61,827 bases of DNA from Saprospiraceae bacterium. GTDB taxonomy: Bacteria > Bacteroidota > Bacteroidia > Chitinophagales > Saprospiraceae. A program made the translations under genes and the position numbers. The notes beneath the pieces are model-generated. The model saw only the letters and a list, made by a program, of their open reading frames with translations. It ran no database searches and was not told the DNA's origin. Where the stretch lies: assembly GCA_022841745.1 (NCBI GenBank), contig JALHQW010000050.1, positions 1 through 61,827 on the forward strand, read 5' to 3'. Shown piece by piece: positions 52,613 to 61,827 of the stretch (positions are counted from its first letter, which is position 1; the number at the start of each line of letters is the position of its first letter).

Positions 52613-55600
52613 ATGGAAAACGTACAGCCCTACCACCCCCACCACAAAATCCGCCTCGTCACTGCCGCCAGCCTCTTCGATGGGCACGACGCCGCCATCA
52701 ATATCATGCGCCGCATCATGCAGGCCAGCGGGGCGGAGGTCATCCACCTCGGCCACAACCGCTCGGTACACGAAATCGTGAACACCGCCATCCAGGAAGA
52801 CGTGCAGGGCATCGCCATCACCAGCTACCAGGGCGGGCACAACGAGTTCTTCAAGTACATGCACGACCTTTTGAAGGAAAGAGGCGCTGGCCATATCAAG
52901 ATTTTCGGCGGTGGCGGCGGCACCATCCTGCCTTCGGAAATTGCGGAGCTGCACCAGTACGGCATCAACCGCATTTACTCCCCCGACGATGGGCGGCACA
53001 TGGGCTTGCAGGGCATGATTAACGACGTGCTGCAGCAATGCGACTTCCCTGTTGGTATGAATTTGAACGGCGAAGTGGGCAAGGTGGCAAAGGCGGGGTC
53101 AGACTTTCCAAGTTTTAAAAACTTGGAAAGTCTCGTTGTGCCCATCGCCCGCATGATTTCGGCAGCGGAGAACGACGCAGCGCATTACGAAACGGCCATA
53201 CGCCCGCAGTTGCAGGCGGTTTTTGATAAAAATCCAGCGCTGAAAAACACGCCCGTCCTAGGCATTACGGGCACGGGCGGGGCGGGTAAGTCGAGCTTGG
53301 TGGACGAGATTTTGCGGCGCTTTTTATTGGATTTTCAGGATAAAACCATCGCCATCATCTCCGTTGACCCCAGCAAGCGCAAGAGCGGCGGGGCGTTGCT
53401 CGGCGACCGTATCCGCATGAACGCCGTGAACAACGACCGGGTGTTCATGCGCTCTTTAGCCACCCGTCAGAGCAATTTGGCGCTATCGAAATATGTGCAG
53501 TCGGCTGTCGAGATTTTAAAGGCGGCGGGCTTCGACCTCGTGTTGCTGGAGACCAGTGGCATTGGGCAATCCGATACCGAAATCATTGACCACTCGAACG
53601 TGTCGCTCTACGTGATGACGCCCGAATTCGGGGCCGCTTCGCAATTGGAGAAGATTGACATGATTGACTTCGCCGACCTCATTGCCATCAACAAATTCGA
53701 TAAGCGGGGCGCACAGGATGCCCTGCGGGACGTGCGCAAGCAGTACCAGCGGGCGCACCAGCTTTGGACACGGGACGTGGACGAGATGCCCGTCGTCGGC
53801 ACCATCGCCAGCCAGTTCAACGACCCCGGCACGAACGTGCTCTACGCCAAAATGATGAAGCTCTTGGTGGAAAAAACGGGCACGGATTTGAAGTCCAATT
53901 TCCATGCCGCCGAGGAGATGAGCGAGAAAATCTTCATCATCCCGCCGCACCGGACGAGGTATTTGTCGGAGATTTCGGAGAACAATAGGAACTATGATAA
54001 ATGGGCAAGAAATCAGGCAGAGCTGGCAAGAAAGCTGTATGTTTTAAGGGAAGCTGAACGCTTGATAGCCCTGAAAGGCGATACCTACACGGTAACGCAG
54101 GGTGTAGAAGAAATCACCCAAGTTGCGGAGATGTTTAAGCGGCATCTCGACCCGCAGGTTCAGGATATTTTAGACACATGGGCTGAAAAAAGGGGGAAAT
54201 ATTCCGAAGAAGAATTCGTGTATGAAGTCCGTGGTAAGAAAATCACCGTTCCGAATTATACGAAATCGTTGGCAGGTACGATGATACCGAAGGTCATTCT
54301 GCCTAAATTCAAAGATTGGGGCGAAATCGTGCGTTGGTGCCTGCAAGAGAACGTACCGGGCGAGTTCCCGTACACGGCAGGCGTTTTTCCATTTAAAAGA
54401 AAAGGCGAAGACCCCACCCGCATGTTCGCTGGGGAAGGCGCACCGGAACGCACCAACCGCCGCTTCCACTACCTGAGCAAGGGCATGCCCGCCAACCGAC
54501 TTTCAACGGCCTTCGATTCGGTGACGCTCTACGGTGAAGACCCGCACCTACGCCCCGATATTTATGGCAAAATCGGCAACTCCGGCGTGAGCATCTGCTG
54601 CCTCGACGATGCCAAAAAACTTTACTCCGGCTTCGACCTATGTGCGCCCAATACCTCGGTAAGCATGACGATAAACGGGCCTGCCGCCACGATATGCGCC
54701 TTTTTTATGAATGCCGCCATTGACCAACAATGCGAGCTATATATTCGGGAGCATAAATTGGAGCATTTGGTGGAAAATAAATTGGTAGAATTATATGACA
54801 ATAAAGGCGTTAAACGTCCTGCATATAATACCGATATTCCCGAAGGCAATAATCAATTGGGATTAATGCTTTTAGGTTTAACAGGCGACCAGATATTATC
54901 CCCCGATATTTACGAACCCTTAAAAAACAAGGCACTCAACGCCGTTCGTGGTACGGTGCAGGCCGATATTTTAAAAGAAGACCAAGCGCAGAATACCTGC
55001 ATATTTTCCACGGAATTTTCCTTGAAATTAATGGGCGATATGCAGCAATATTTCATCGAAAATAAAGTCCGCAATTTTTATTCGGTGAGCATATCGGGCT
55101 ACCATATAGCCGAGGCGGGAGCGAACCCGATTTCGCAATTGGCCTTTACGCTGTCCAATGGTTTTACCTTCGTGGAGTACTACCTGAGCCGGGGCATGAA
55201 CATTGACGATTTTGCGCCGAACCTCAGCTTCTTTTTCTCGAACGGCGTTGACCCCGAATATGCCGTCATCGGCAGGGTGGCCCGCCGCATTTGGGCGAAG
55301 GCGATGAAGCTGAAATATGGGGCCAACGAGCGCAGCCAGATGCTCAAGTACCATATTCAGACCAGTGGCCGCTCGCTGCACGCACAGGAGATTGACTTCA
55401 ACGACATCCGCACGACGCTCCAGGCGCTCTACGCCATCTACGACAACTGCAACTCGCTGCACACCAACGCCTACGACGAGGCCATCACCACCCCGACCGA
55501 GGAAAGCGTGCGTCGGGCCGTGGCCATCCAGCTAATTATCAACCACGAACTGGGCATGGCCAAGAACGAAAACCCGCTCCAGGGCGCTTTCATCATCGAG

Positions 55601-56041
55601 GAATTGACCGACTTGGTGGAGGAGGCCGTGCTCGCCGAGTTCGACCGCATCACCGAGCGGGGCGGCGTTCTGGGGGCGATGGAAACGATGTACCAGCGGG
55701 GCAAAATCCAAGAGGAAAGCCTGTACTACGAGCACCAAAAGCACAGCGGCGAGTACCCCATCATTGGGGTGAACACCTTCCTGAGCAGCACTGGCTCACC
55801 GACCATTTTACCGAAGGAAGTCATCCGCTCCACGGAGGAGGAGAAGCTGGCGCAAATCGAAACCGTGGAAAACCTGAAGAAAGCCAATGCTGGCAATACG
55901 GCGCTGAAAACCCTGCAACTGGCGGCGCTGCACAATGAAAATATCTTCGGGGCGCTGATGGAAGCGGTGAAGCATTGCTCGTTGGGTGAGATTACGAATG
56001 CGCTGTACGAGGTGGGGGGGCAGTATCGGAGGAATATGTAG
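52613..56041 (+). CDS. icmF: IcmF: fused isobutyryl-CoA mutase with G-protein chaperone
   Basis: A 1142-residue adenosylcobalamin-dependent mutase that interconverts isobutyryl-CoA and butyryl-CoA. Residues 10-150 bind B12 ([44 protein letters not shown]). The middle MeaB-like GTPase has its P-loop GTGGAGKSS at about 221-229, followed by [19 protein letters not shown]. The large C-terminal part is the mutase barrel ([40 protein letters not shown]). At residues 163-174, between the B12 and G domains, a 33-bp palindrome is inserted in frame. Length and domain order are otherwise standard. The gene is probably transcribed alone. Confidence 0.95.
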   Translation: MENVQPYHPHHKIRLVTAASLFDGHDAAINIMRRIMQASGAEVIHLGHNRSVHEIVNTAIQEDVQGIAITSYQGGHNEFFKYMHDLLKERGAGHIKIFGGGGGTILPSEIAELHQYGINRIYSPDDGRHMGLQGMINDVLQQCDFPVGMNLNGEVGKVAKAGSDFPSFKNLESLVVPIARMISAAENDAAHYETAIRPQLQAVFDKNPALKNTPVLGITGTGGAGKSSLVDEILRRFLLDFQDKTIAIISVDPSKRKSGGALLGDRIRMNAVNNDRVFMRSLATRQSNLALSKYVQSAVEILKAAGFDLVLLETSGIGQSDTEIIDHSNVSLYVMTPEFGAASQLEKIDMIDFADLIAINKFDKRGAQDALRDVRKQYQRAHQLWTRDVDEMPVVGTIASQFNDPGTNVLYAKMMKLLVEKTGTDLKSNFHAAEEMSEKIFIIPPHRTRYLSEISENNRNYDKWARNQAELARKLYVLREAERLIALKGDTYTVTQGVEEITQVAEMFKRHLDPQVQDILDTWAEKRGKYSEEEFVYEVRGKKITVPNYTKSLAGTMIPKVILPKFKDWGEIVRWCLQENVPGEFPYTAGVFPFKRKGEDPTRMFAGEGAPERTNRRFHYLSKGMPANRLSTAFDSVTLYGEDPHLRPDIYGKIGNSGVSICCLDDAKKLYSGFDLCAPNTSVSMTINGPAATICAFFMNAAIDQQCELYIREHKLEHLVENKLVELYDNKGVKRPAYNTDIPEGNNQLGLMLLGLTGDQILSPDIYEPLKNKALNAVRGTVQADILKEDQAQNTCIFSTEFSLKLMGDMQQYFIENKVRNFYSVSISGYHIAEAGANPISQLAFTLSNGFTFVEYYLSRGMNIDDFAPNLSFFFSNGVDPEYAVIGRVARRIWAKAMKLKYGANERSQMLKYHIQTSGRSLHAQEIDFNDIRTTLQALYAIYDNCNSLHTNAYDEAITTPTEESVRRAVAIQLIINHELGMAKNENPLQGAFIIEELTDLVEEAVLAEFDRITERGGVLGAMETMYQRGKIQEESLYYEHQKHSGEYPIIGVNTFLSSTGSPTILPKEVIRSTEEEKLAQIETVENLKKANAGNTALKTLQLAALHNENIFGALMEAVKHCSLGEITNALYEVGGQYRRNM
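53101..53133. repeat. 33-bp palindrome inserted in frame within icmF
   Basis: AGACTTTCCAAGTTTT and its complement AAAACTTGGAAAGTCT around a single A. It is 33 bp long, hence eleven codons, and adds a segment near [13 protein letters not shown] that has no counterpart in the usual linker of the enzyme. Base composition differs from the surrounding GC-rich gene. Confidence 0.75.
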
Positions 56042-56127
56042 GTATGAAAAACGTAATCACAGCCGCAGCAACTTACACCAACTGTTTTTTGAGCTCCTAT
56101 TTCCACTAAGGCACTGAATAAAATGTC

Positions 56128-56162
56128 GAAAGGCGCTTCGAGCATTGCTCGAAGCGCCTTTC
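56128..56162. terminator. Two-way terminator between icmF and the TraR/DksA gene
   Basis: Perfect 16-bp stem GAAAGGCGCTTCGAGC/GCTCGAAGCGCCTTTC around ATT, between convergent genes. Confidence 0.8.
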
Positions 56163-56191
56163 CTGTTTTGTCTCAGCCCAAACACCAACGA

Positions 56192-56917
56192 CTAATAATC
56201 TTCGTCGCCGCTGCCGCTATCGTCTGGGATATCTTCGTAGTTGCCGCCGTCGTCGAAGGAGTCGTGCTTGTCCTCCATGCCGCCTTTTTCGAAGTCGTCG
56301 TCGGCTGCGTCGTCGGAGCCACCGCCGTCGTAGGAGTACTCCTTGTCGAAGTCGAAGTCGAGGTCGTCGTCGTCGTCCACATTGACGGGTTTGGCAGGCT
56401 TCGTCGGTTTCCTGATGACCTTGGTGATGATCTTCGGGGTAGATGGTTTTTCCTTTTTTTCCAATTTTTCCAATTTTTCCAATTGGTCAAGGGAAATAGG
56501 TGCCTTCTCCACCATTTTTTTCGGGGCCTCGACCGCCTCGGCAGTCTTGGCCTCCACGCTCTTGGTAGCGGTGGGCACGGCCAGCAGGCGGCGCTTCTCG
56601 ATGAGGTGACCCGTGGTCAGGCAGATGCCGTAAGTCTTGTTCTTGATGCGGATTAGCGCATTCTCCAAGTCTTGGACGTATTTCCGCTGGCGGATGGCCA
56701 TGTTGTTCAAAAACTCAATATCATTGTTGGTGCTGGAATCGTCCATCCAGTCGCCACCGTGGTCGTCGCCACTGTTTTCAGTGATTTCGAGAATCTGTTC
56801 TTGTAGGTAAGCTAGTTCCTGGTTGGCAGTATCCAGCTTGGTTTCCACAAGCACCCGAAATTCCTCCAAGTCTGTGTCGGAGTAGCGGGCGGTTGCGCTG
56901 ATATTTTGTGCTTCCAT
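56192..56917 (-). CDS. TraR/DksA-family protein with acidic tail
   Basis: A 241-residue protein. The N-terminal coiled coil and RIKNKTYGICLTTGHLIEKR, RLLAVPTATKS identify the TraR/DksA family. Of the usual four zinc cysteines only one remains, as is common in Bacteroidota members. The last 70 residues are strongly acidic with Asp runs (VDDDDDLDFDFDKEY). DksA-type proteins bind RNA polymerase in the secondary channel; whether this one does without zinc is uncertain. The Lys-rich middle (LEKLEKLEKKEKPS) may be flexible. Confidence 0.85.
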   Translation of the reverse strand: MEAQNISATARYSDTDLEEFRVLVETKLDTANQELAYLQEQILEITENSGDDHGGDWMDDSSTNNDIEFLNNMAIRQRKYVQDLENALIRIKNKTYGICLTTGHLIEKRRLLAVPTATKSVEAKTAEAVEAPKKMVEKAPISLDQLEKLEKLEKKEKPSTPKIITKVIRKPTKPAKPVNVDDDDDLDFDFDKEYSYDGGGSDDAADDDFEKGGMEDKHDSFDDGGNYEDIPDDSGSGDEDY

Positions 56918-57135
56918 TCTGTTGAAAATTTCGTTTTCCGTAAACAGGGGCGCAAAATAAATGCAATTTGTTGAAATGGTTTCAAAAAAAATCGCATCTG
57001 AATTGGCTTGTTTGAAATTTTTTTCCCAAAAAATAGCTGTTGTGGGCAGTTTGGTTGGGAATTGAGTTTAAACGCAAGTTTATCAATAAGTCACATGACT
57101 GCTTTTTGTTCAACTCCCCCTCTCGATTGTTGCAT

Positions 57136-58176
57136 TTACCAGTGCAAATAATGAAACCTCGCCTTTCCCAAAGAGTTCAGTTCAAAAGCTGGTGCTGGCA
57201 TTTTCAGGAAGTTCAATCCCCTTAGCAAAACCCGCACCCAAGGCCGTTTCGTGGGCAGTTTCGTCCAGTCAATATCCAATGAAAGGTAATACTGCCGATG
57301 CCTTGGATAGCGCTGTGGGTCAAGTTCAAAAACAACGCCATCTTCCGTTTCCCAGCGGTTCTCCCTGCCGCCGTAGAGGTTTCCCGCCCCATAGCCAAAG
57401 GCGAGGTTCAACCATTTCGGGAACCTCGTTTCTTCGTTTTTCAAAAACGAGTGGACGTTCATAGTGCTCCAAACCGTGAGGGCATTATAGTCCTTCAGGA
57501 GCACGTTGAAGAAATTGGTGCCATAAAGCCCGGCAGCACGCTCGTCCAGGGAAGTAATCAGCACACCATCGGTCGAGTAGAGCGGCTCCTGAGGGTAGCC
57601 CGGCCTAATGCCAGAGACCTTGAATTGGATTCGCTGCTCCTGCCATGCTATTTCTTGCACTGCGAAAAAACCAGCCCCAGCGAAGTTGAAGCCGAAGTCA
57701 CTGATGGAGAAGCCCCATTCCTCCGAAAAACCGTCCATGACCTCGATGGTGGACAGGATACCTACCCCTACGCCCATGGCTGTCCACATCGCATTGCGGC
57801 GCTTCATGCCCGTCCAGCGGGCACCCTCAAAAACATAGCTGCAAGCCGTCCAATTGGAAAACAAGTGGCCCGCCTTGTCCATCTGATTCCACTCCGGCCA
57901 ATCGTTGAAGGTATGGAAACTAGAGAGGGGATAGTCTTGGTACCACGAGTTCCAAAGCCCCACGCTGAGGCCACCGTAGATGGTAGCACCCGTCCCGGTC
58001 ATGGCCCAAAAGCGGGCTTTGTCGAAGCTGGGGGCGGGTTGGAGGGAAAGGAACTTAGGCGAAGCAATAGAATCTTGAATGGTGGTTTGAGCCATTGGCT
58101 TGTAGGGCAAATAAGCCAAAATCATAAGGCAGAGCCATCCAACTACCAAGTATCTTGAGGGGGAAGACAACTTCAT
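57136..58176 (-). CDS. DUF2279 envelope protein
   Basis: A 346-residue exported protein of the DUF2279 (YfiM-like) family: after the signal peptide come FWAMTGTGATIYGGLSVGLW, DKAGHLFSNWTACSYVFEGA and DGFSEEWGFSISDFGFN, the repeated motifs of the family. It has several hydrophobic stretches and probably sits in the outer membrane. The role is not known. It ends near the window's TraR/DksA gene on the same strand and lies directly upstream of it. Confidence 0.8.
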   Translation of the reverse strand: MKLSSPSRYLVVGWLCLMILAYLPYKPMAQTTIQDSIASPKFLSLQPAPSFDKARFWAMTGTGATIYGGLSVGLWNSWYQDYPLSSFHTFNDWPEWNQMDKAGHLFSNWTACSYVFEGARWTGMKRRNAMWTAMGVGVGILSTIEVMDGFSEEWGFSISDFGFNFAGAGFFAVQEIAWQEQRIQFKVSGIRPGYPQEPLYSTDGVLITSLDERAAGLYGTNFFNVLLKDYNALTVWSTMNVHSFLKNEETRFPKWLNLAFGYGAGNLYGGRENRWETEDGVVFELDPQRYPRHRQYYLSLDIDWTKLPTKRPWVRVLLRGLNFLKMPAPAFELNSLGKARFHYLHW

Positions 58177-58205
58177 TAAGTGCTAAGGTTAATGCGAAGC
58201 GATGT

Positions 58206-58607
58206 TCATACCAACACAGGTTCTTCTTGAATGAAAGTGGAAAGCACATGAAGGTCTGGACAGTCCTCAACTTTAAAGAATTCATGAGACTGGGGCAAAA
58301 CCTGTTGCTTGACTTGTTCAACGTTGAGGAAGCGCTCGTTTGAATAATTAAGTTGAGGGGAAATGTCCACTAAGTACCATTTTTTTTCCGGGGCGAGCAG
58401 AATCAAGGCTTTTTCGCTGATTATTTGTTGAATGTAAGCTGCCAATAGTTCTTTGTTTGTTTCAAAGACAAGCCAAGAGTGGCCAGCCTCGTTAACATCT
58501 ACCCATTTATATAGGATATAGGCTCCCTCCCTATCTTTAAAAAAGGACAAAAGTGGACCATCAAACCATTCGATGTCTAACAATTTTTTATGTTCCTTGA
58601 ATTTCAT
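58206..58607 (-). CDS. Small DUF6575-like protein
   Basis: A 133-residue soluble protein. The segment IEWFDGPLLSFFKDREGAYI resembles the start of DUF6575-type proteins, which are often found near toxins and immunity genes. This is judged by eye. It follows the broken gene at 58611-59298 by 3 bp on the same strand, so the two were probably one unit. The region is AT-rich compared with the neighbouring genes. Confidence 0.5.
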   Translation of the reverse strand: MKFKEHKKLLDIEWFDGPLLSFFKDREGAYILYKWVDVNEAGHSWLVFETNKELLAAYIQQIISEKALILLAPEKKWYLVDISPQLNYSNERFLNVEQVKQQVLPQSHEFFKVEDCPDLHVLSTFIQEEPVLV

Positions 58608-58610
58608 GGC

Positions 58611-59298
58611 TCATATTTTATAATGGCGAATGACTTTAGTGGTAAAATCTGCCGATGAATACTCGTGAAAAGTAAAGTGCGGAAAATTTGAATGCTCAGG
58701 CTCACTTCCAACCCCATCCTCCTTTATCAATTGGATGGATGCTAAGTAGTCCCCAACAATTTTTTGCGAATTTTCCGTTGGTTTTGGCCATAAATCGCTC
58801 ATGGCTTGCCCTTGCGCCATTTTCATCTACAAACAAAGATAACCCAAATCCCTTGCATTTGGAATAGTAGTCCTTCGCATCGTTTATTCTTTCAGGGTTG
58901 ATGAGCAAGGCAGGCATGAAGTTGTTTGGGTGAGTAATATCTTCAAATACATAGCGGTAACAATGGGTTTCAAGTTCATGGTATTCCCTTGGGGGGCAAT
59001 TGGTGAGTTTATGCGACTCAATTTCGGATTGGTATTTGAATTTTTTCACTGCATTAACGCTTTGTGCCTGCAAAACTGTATCGAATTTGCCTTCATGCTC
59101 AGTTCCCTTAATCTCAAAAGCTACTTTGATAACGTCCCCATTCTTAAAGGACTTGAGCGTTTTTCAAACAATACTATTTTCAAAATAGAAGGAAATGTAT
59201 TGAGGCTCCCTGTCATCCGAAACTTCAATAACAAAATTTCCGCTGACTTGGAAGCCTTCAACATTGATTAACCTGCCTTGTATTTCAAAGGTTCTCAT
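58611..59298 (-). pseudogene. Decayed gene with a stop codon and a probable frameshift
   Basis: From ATG 59298 the minus strand reads MRTFEIQGRLINVEGFQVSG and VISFYFENSI-type strands resembling a DUF3127-like OB fold. At 59164-59166 a TGA interrupts; afterwards the frame continues KTLKSFKNGDVIKVAFEIKG to 58702. From about 58826 another frame gives a more natural end (SDLWPKPTENSQKIVGDYLA, HFTFHEYSSADFTTKVIRHY) to 58611. So one substitution and one indel separate the pieces. It may have coded an OB-fold protein with a C-terminal extension. Confidence 0.5.
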
Positions 59299-59323
59299 TT
59301 TGATTTAACATTGGTCGTAATTT

Positions 59324-61657
59324 TCAATCCACCACCACCTCGTCCACAAACAACCAAGCCTCGTTACCCTCTCCTTGTTGCCCGGCAGGTATGATGCCAT
59401 AACGTTTGGCCACTACCTTTACATAACGGGCTTTGTACGAGCTGAGCGGAAATTGCACGTCAACAACCTTGCTGTCGCCGGAAGAAATGGATTCGATGCT
59501 GCCCAACTCTTGTATCTCCTTGTCCTCGCCAGCAATGGCGACTGCGAACGACTTCGGCAAATAGACCCATTGGCCTGGGCCATTGAAGAAGCGGACGGTG
59601 ACAGCATTCAGGTCGGTGACGGCGCCGAGGTCAATCAACGCCTCGAAGTCCTTGCCCTCAAAACCGAGCCATTCCGTTCCACCGTAGCGGTCCATTGGGC
59701 CTTGTACCCCATTGATGAGGCTGGTTGGGCCAGCTCCACTGTATTTTTCAGAGGGCAAGTTGGTCATGTTGATTGACTTTCCAGCAGCCTTGTGCATACG
59801 GAAGCGCTGTTCCGCACCGCTGCCCACTGGCTGGCCTTTTTCGAAGGATTGCGCCCGCAGGATGCAGTCCTTGTCAATCTTGATGGGCTTGCTGTAGAGC
59901 ATGCTACTGGGCGTAACATCGTTGCCGTCGAGCGTATAGCGGATTTCGATGCCTTCGATAGTTGGCGACAGCCCAACATTGATGCCTTCGCCTGGCACCA
60001 CTGTCACGTTGGTCTTTACATCGTAGGTCTTGTTGGCAGCGTTCACGCCCATTTTTTTCAGGCGCTTTTGGAGGAAGTTCAGCCTCCCCATGAAATCATC
60101 GTAGCTGCGGATGGCCTGGGGCGACCAAGCTACCTCGGCAATGGCACTGGCACGGGGGTAGGCCATGTAGGTCAGCTTCGCAAAATCGGGGATGTATTCG
60201 GTCCAGAGATTGGCCTGCACGCCGAGGATGTGCTTCTGCTGCTCTGGCGTCAGGTCGGCGGGGTCGGGGTTGTAGCCATAAACCTTGTCCAAGGGCAGGT
60301 AACCGCCGATGGCCAGCGGCTCGTTCGGGTCTTGTGACTGGTAGTAGTCGAGGTAGCAGTAGTCCGTCGGGGTCATTATCACGTCGTGGTCCTGCTTTGC
60401 TGCCGCAATGCCGCCCTCCGTGCCCCGCCAGCTCATGACGGTGGCATTTGGCGCAAGGCCGCCCTCCAATATTTCGTCCCAGCCGATGATGCTGCGGCCC
60501 TTGGCGTTCAGGAACTTCTCCATGCGCTGGATGAAATAGCTCTGAAGGCCGTGCTCGTCCTTGAGGTTGTTTTGCTTGATGAGGTTCTGGCAAAATGCGC
60601 TCTGTTCCCACATCGTCTTGGGGCATTCGTCGCCGCCGATGTGGATGTACTTGGAGGGGAAAATGTCCATTACCTCCGTCAGCACATCTTCGAGGAACTT
60701 GAAGGTGGCTTCGTTGGGGCAGAACACATTGTCATAAACACCCCATTTGGTACCCACTTCGGCGGGCTTGCCCGTGCAGCCCAGTTCGGGGTAAGCAGCG
60801 ATGGCGGCGAGTGCATGGCCCGGCATCTCTATCTCAGGCACGACCGTGATGAAGCGCTCGGCGGCATACTTCACGATTTCACGGGCTTGGTCTTGGGTAT
60901 AGAACCCACAATACTGCCTGCCGTCATATTTCTGCGGTGTATCGTTGTAATGGCCGACGAGGGTCTCTTTGCGGCAAGCCGCAATGGTCTGGAGCTTGGG
61001 GTATTTCTTGATTTCGAGCCTCCAGCCCTGGTCCTCGGTGAGGTGCCAGTGGAAGCGGTTCAGCTTGTGCAGCGCCATCAGGTCAATGTACCTTTTCACG
61101 TCATCAACGCTGAAAAAATGGCGGCCCACGTCGAGGTGCATGCCCCGATACCCATAGCGGGGCTGGTCGGTGATTTCCACGCAAGGGATGGACAAGGAGG
61201 CCACCTTGCCAGCTTCCATATCAATGGGCATGAGTTGGCGAAGCGTCTGGATGGCGTAGAAAGCACCCGCCCCCGTCTTTGCCTTCACGGTCACCTCATA
61301 AGGCGTCACGATGAGCGAGTAGCCCTCTTCGTGCGGGATGCTGGGGTCGAGTTGAAAGATAAAGGCGTCCTTGGCGGCCTCGCCCTCCATCGGTGCGATG
61401 GTGGTTCCAGTGGCCCTTATCAATAGGGCGGCAAGGTGGGCGGCGGCGGTTTTTAACCCCTCGTCGTTGGAGGCGAGCAGTACTTTGGTATCGCCCGTGA
61501 CCTTGAACTCGCCCTGCATCTCGATGAGGCTGACGGGTTTTGGAATAACTGGGTAGCGCCCGGCATCGGCACCAGAAGCACCACCAGGGCTTGTGCCGTC
61601 ATTTTTGCAGGCGATTAAAAATGTGATAAGCAAGAATGGTAAAAACAGTTTTTTCAT
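59324..61657 (-). CDS. Glycoside hydrolase family 20 beta-N-acetylhexosaminidase, lipoprotein
   Basis: A 777-residue lipoprotein (signal ending TFLIACKND) that removes terminal N-acetylglucosamine or N-acetylgalactosamine from glycans or chitin oligomers. The N-terminal GH20b domain (VIPKPVSLIEMQGEFKVTGD) precedes the barrel, with GMHLDVGRHFF, HWHLTEDQGWRLEIKKYP and the catalytic pair Asp343-Glu344 in HIGGDECPK. A C-terminal chitobiase/CBM-like part (GVQGPMDRYGGTEWLGFEG) follows. It stands alone; the 170 bp after it to the window end show no further gene. Confidence 0.93.
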   Translation of the reverse strand: MKKLFLPFLLITFLIACKNDGTSPGGASGADAGRYPVIPKPVSLIEMQGEFKVTGDTKVLLASNDEGLKTAAAHLAALLIRATGTTIAPMEGEAAKDAFIFQLDPSIPHEEGYSLIVTPYEVTVKAKTGAGAFYAIQTLRQLMPIDMEAGKVASLSIPCVEITDQPRYGYRGMHLDVGRHFFSVDDVKRYIDLMALHKLNRFHWHLTEDQGWRLEIKKYPKLQTIAACRKETLVGHYNDTPQKYDGRQYCGFYTQDQAREIVKYAAERFITVVPEIEMPGHALAAIAAYPELGCTGKPAEVGTKWGVYDNVFCPNEATFKFLEDVLTEVMDIFPSKYIHIGGDECPKTMWEQSAFCQNLIKQNNLKDEHGLQSYFIQRMEKFLNAKGRSIIGWDEILEGGLAPNATVMSWRGTEGGIAAAKQDHDVIMTPTDYCYLDYYQSQDPNEPLAIGGYLPLDKVYGYNPDPADLTPEQQKHILGVQANLWTEYIPDFAKLTYMAYPRASAIAEVAWSPQAIRSYDDFMGRLNFLQKRLKKMGVNAANKTYDVKTNVTVVPGEGINVGLSPTIEGIEIRYTLDGNDVTPSSMLYSKPIKIDKDCILRAQSFEKGQPVGSGAEQRFRMHKAAGKSINMTNLPSEKYSGAGPTSLINGVQGPMDRYGGTEWLGFEGKDFEALIDLGAVTDLNAVTVRFFNGPGQWVYLPKSFAVAIAGEDKEIQELGSIESISSGDSKVVDVQFPLSSYKARYVKVVAKRYGIIPAGQQGEGNEAWLFVDEVVVD

Positions 61658-61827
61658 GCTGAGAATGATTGTATGGCTTTTGATTAAATTGTTTCACACA
61701 GGTAACTCCTTAGGAACGGTTTTAAAATAAAGTAACATATTAGGCAGCGATGCGGTATGAAAGCTCCGGGATTTCAGGATGCTTTTGTATTCGTGAAAAG
61801 TCTATTTTTTCCTTGTTCGTTTTGATT

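Noticed and set aside
58741-58750. GCTAAGTAGT, identical to the end of the 130-bp element
   Set aside because: No hairpin or other part of the element around it; lies within a broken gene and may be chance.
1-61827. CRISPR arrays, tRNA and rRNA genes
   Set aside because: No regularly spaced direct repeats, cloverleaf or rRNA signature was found on reading both strands by eye.

Overview
The window comes from a chromosome of the phylum Bacteroidota, most likely a Saprospiria-type relative (inference). Reasons: type IX secretion (T9SS) C-terminal sorting tails, promoters of the TTTG-N17-23-TAnnTTTG type with no Shine-Dalgarno sites, many Bacteroidota lipoproteins and DUF families (DUF4837, DUF2279, standalone CHU_C), fused isobutyryl-CoA mutase, and a TraR/DksA protein of the phylum's kind. 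No rRNA, tRNA, CRISPR array or intact IS transposase was seen.

Layout. 1-3.8 kb: two-gene restriction-modification-like pair (Eco57I-class methylase plus PD-(D/E)XK protein). 3.9-7.2 kb: VWA, MoxR and XdhC proteins, a CoxE/CoxD/CoxF-like maturation set without its hydroxylase. 7.4-12 kb: secreted Gfo/Idh/MocA oxidoreductase and M16 protease. 12-17 kb: two RlaP-type nucleotidyltransferases, a PIN toxin-antitoxin pair, a propeller lipoprotein, and a DUF433 antitoxin whose toxin survives only as an 11-codon stub. 17-28 kb: PaaZ, ROK sugar kinase, DUF4837 and DUF805 proteins, coiled-coil and TPR membrane proteins, and a beta-lactamase-fold hydrolase. 28.3-37.5 kb: a polymorphic-toxin locus (frameshifted AraC regulator, a promoter with 21-bp-spaced direct repeats, CHU_C protein, 2048-aa SpvB/RHS protein with a ParB-like tip, presumptive immunity gene, beta-barrel protein, YD-motif T9SS protein). 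37.7-42.5 kb: helical protein, 28-aa microprotein, ECF sigma factor, histidine kinase. 42.5-50 kb: XRE regulator with a frameshifted tail and twin operators, a 1492-aa metzincin/beta-helix T9SS protein and a PKD T9SS protein. 50-61.8 kb: MFS transporter, LptC, IcmF, TraR/DksA, DUF2279, a decaying locus and a GH20 hexosaminidase.

The least explained part is between the genes. There are at least two families of short structured repeats. One is exactly 130 bp in its two best copies, carries two hairpins whose stems differ compensatorily, and is bounded by short direct repeats; one copy ends at the start codon of the ROK kinase. The other is about 145 bp with a cruciform core. Several single large palindromes accompany them, and one palindrome is inserted in frame inside icmF.

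The best candidate for an undescribed system is the 28.3-37.5 kb locus: an AraC-type regulator broken at a run of eight G, directly upstream of a promoter with AraC-like tandem sites that reads into an RHS toxin/immunity operon. This suggests, but does not prove, slippage-controlled toxin expression.
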